Source: Eubacteriales bacterium
Lineage (GTDB): Bacteria > Bacillota > Clostridia > Oscillospirales > Oscillospiraceae
Assembly: GCA_030536255.1 (NCBI GenBank)
Contig: JAUNQI010000006.1
Location: 36,496-100,495 of the forward strand
DNA length: 64,000 bases
Direction: 5' to 3'
Within the stretch, counting starts at the first letter, position 1, and each line of letters begins with the position of its first letter. The translations under genes were made by a program, and so were the position numbers. Under the pieces are notes generated by a model that saw only the letters and a list, made by a program, of their open reading frames with translations, was not told the origin of the DNA and did not search any database. This document shows positions 63,948 to 64,000 of the stretch, in pieces.

Positions 63948-64000
63948 ACCCTAAAGCCTCTTTAATGAAGGAATAATTACCTATACGAATTCCGGAGCTA
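63940..64000 (-). CDS. 3' end of an unidentified gene upstream of the macro-domain gene
   Basis: An open frame enters from the window edge, ends with IRIGNYSFIKEALGYE and stops at 63940-63942, overlapping the first codons of the macro-domain gene by eight bases. The tight overlap suggests one operon. If the macro protein is a Thoeris effector this should be the TIR-domain partner, but the 19 visible residues are too few to decide. Confidence 0.5.
   Translation of the reverse strand, partial: SSGIRIGNYSFIKEALGYE

Overview
The window reads as chromosomal DNA of an anaerobic low-to-mid-GC Bacillota, most likely a Clostridia-class gut-type organism. This rests on gene content and regulation only: a V/A-type (Ntp) ATPase operon in Enterococcus order, HrcA with a CIRCE operator, a T-box leader, strong AGGAGG ribosome binding sites and SigA-type TTGACA-N17-TATAAT promoters. 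No rRNA, tRNA or CRISPR array was found. I cannot name the species.

Layout. Positions 1-14.6 kb (minus strand) form one gene-dense cluster: gltX, holB, ricT, a MATE transporter, a PAP2 phosphatase and the V-ATPase operon ntpF-I-K-E-C-G-A-B-D, then the start of an unidentified gene. The ntpK ring subunit keeps the Na+ ligands known from Enterococcus. gltX and trpS share an overlapping divergent promoter. Positions 14.7-24.9 kb (plus) carry trpS, a WecA/TagO-type transferase, the heat-shock operon hrcA-grpE-dnaK-dnaJ, a FliB-type Cys-rich protein, a YjjG-type HAD phosphatase and an M18 aminopeptidase. Positions 25-33.7 kb carry hflK-hflC, a DUF1508 protein, an NSS symporter behind a T-box whose specifier reads UGG (Trp), rpsB-tsf with a structured leader, a DUF4353 surface protein and a lone hisD.

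Positions 33.7-44.6 kb are more accessory: an IS150-type IS3-family element inserted in the loop of a bidirectional terminator, a three-gene glycosyltransferase operon, two ECF sigma modules (one with a membrane protein and an ABC exporter), a second MATE transporter and small conserved proteins. At 44.7-47.1 kb, metY-metA sit behind a Met-rich leader peptide and an intrinsic terminator, which looks like a ribosome-mediated methionine attenuator. MetA has Glu111, predicting acetyl-CoA use, which fits MetY as the O-acetylhomoserine sulfhydrylase.

Positions 47.3-58.4 kb carry an MFS transporter, an AraF-like sugar ABC system, a URO-D-family protein, a PPK2 kinase, and trkA-trkH followed by a half-length TrkH-like gene. 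Positions 58.5-64 kb carry a cyclophilin lipoprotein, gene debris with several hairpins and GGGGTATGC repeats, and a probable defence or toxin-antitoxin island. The island has a HigB toxin, a HigA-ImmA fusion, an unknown protein and a COG3541 nucleotidyltransferase between a palindromic operator and a terminator. Upstream of it is a two-TM plus macro-domain protein resembling the type II Thoeris effector, overlapping an upstream gene that runs off the window. The methionine attenuator and this terminal island are the most promising novel items.
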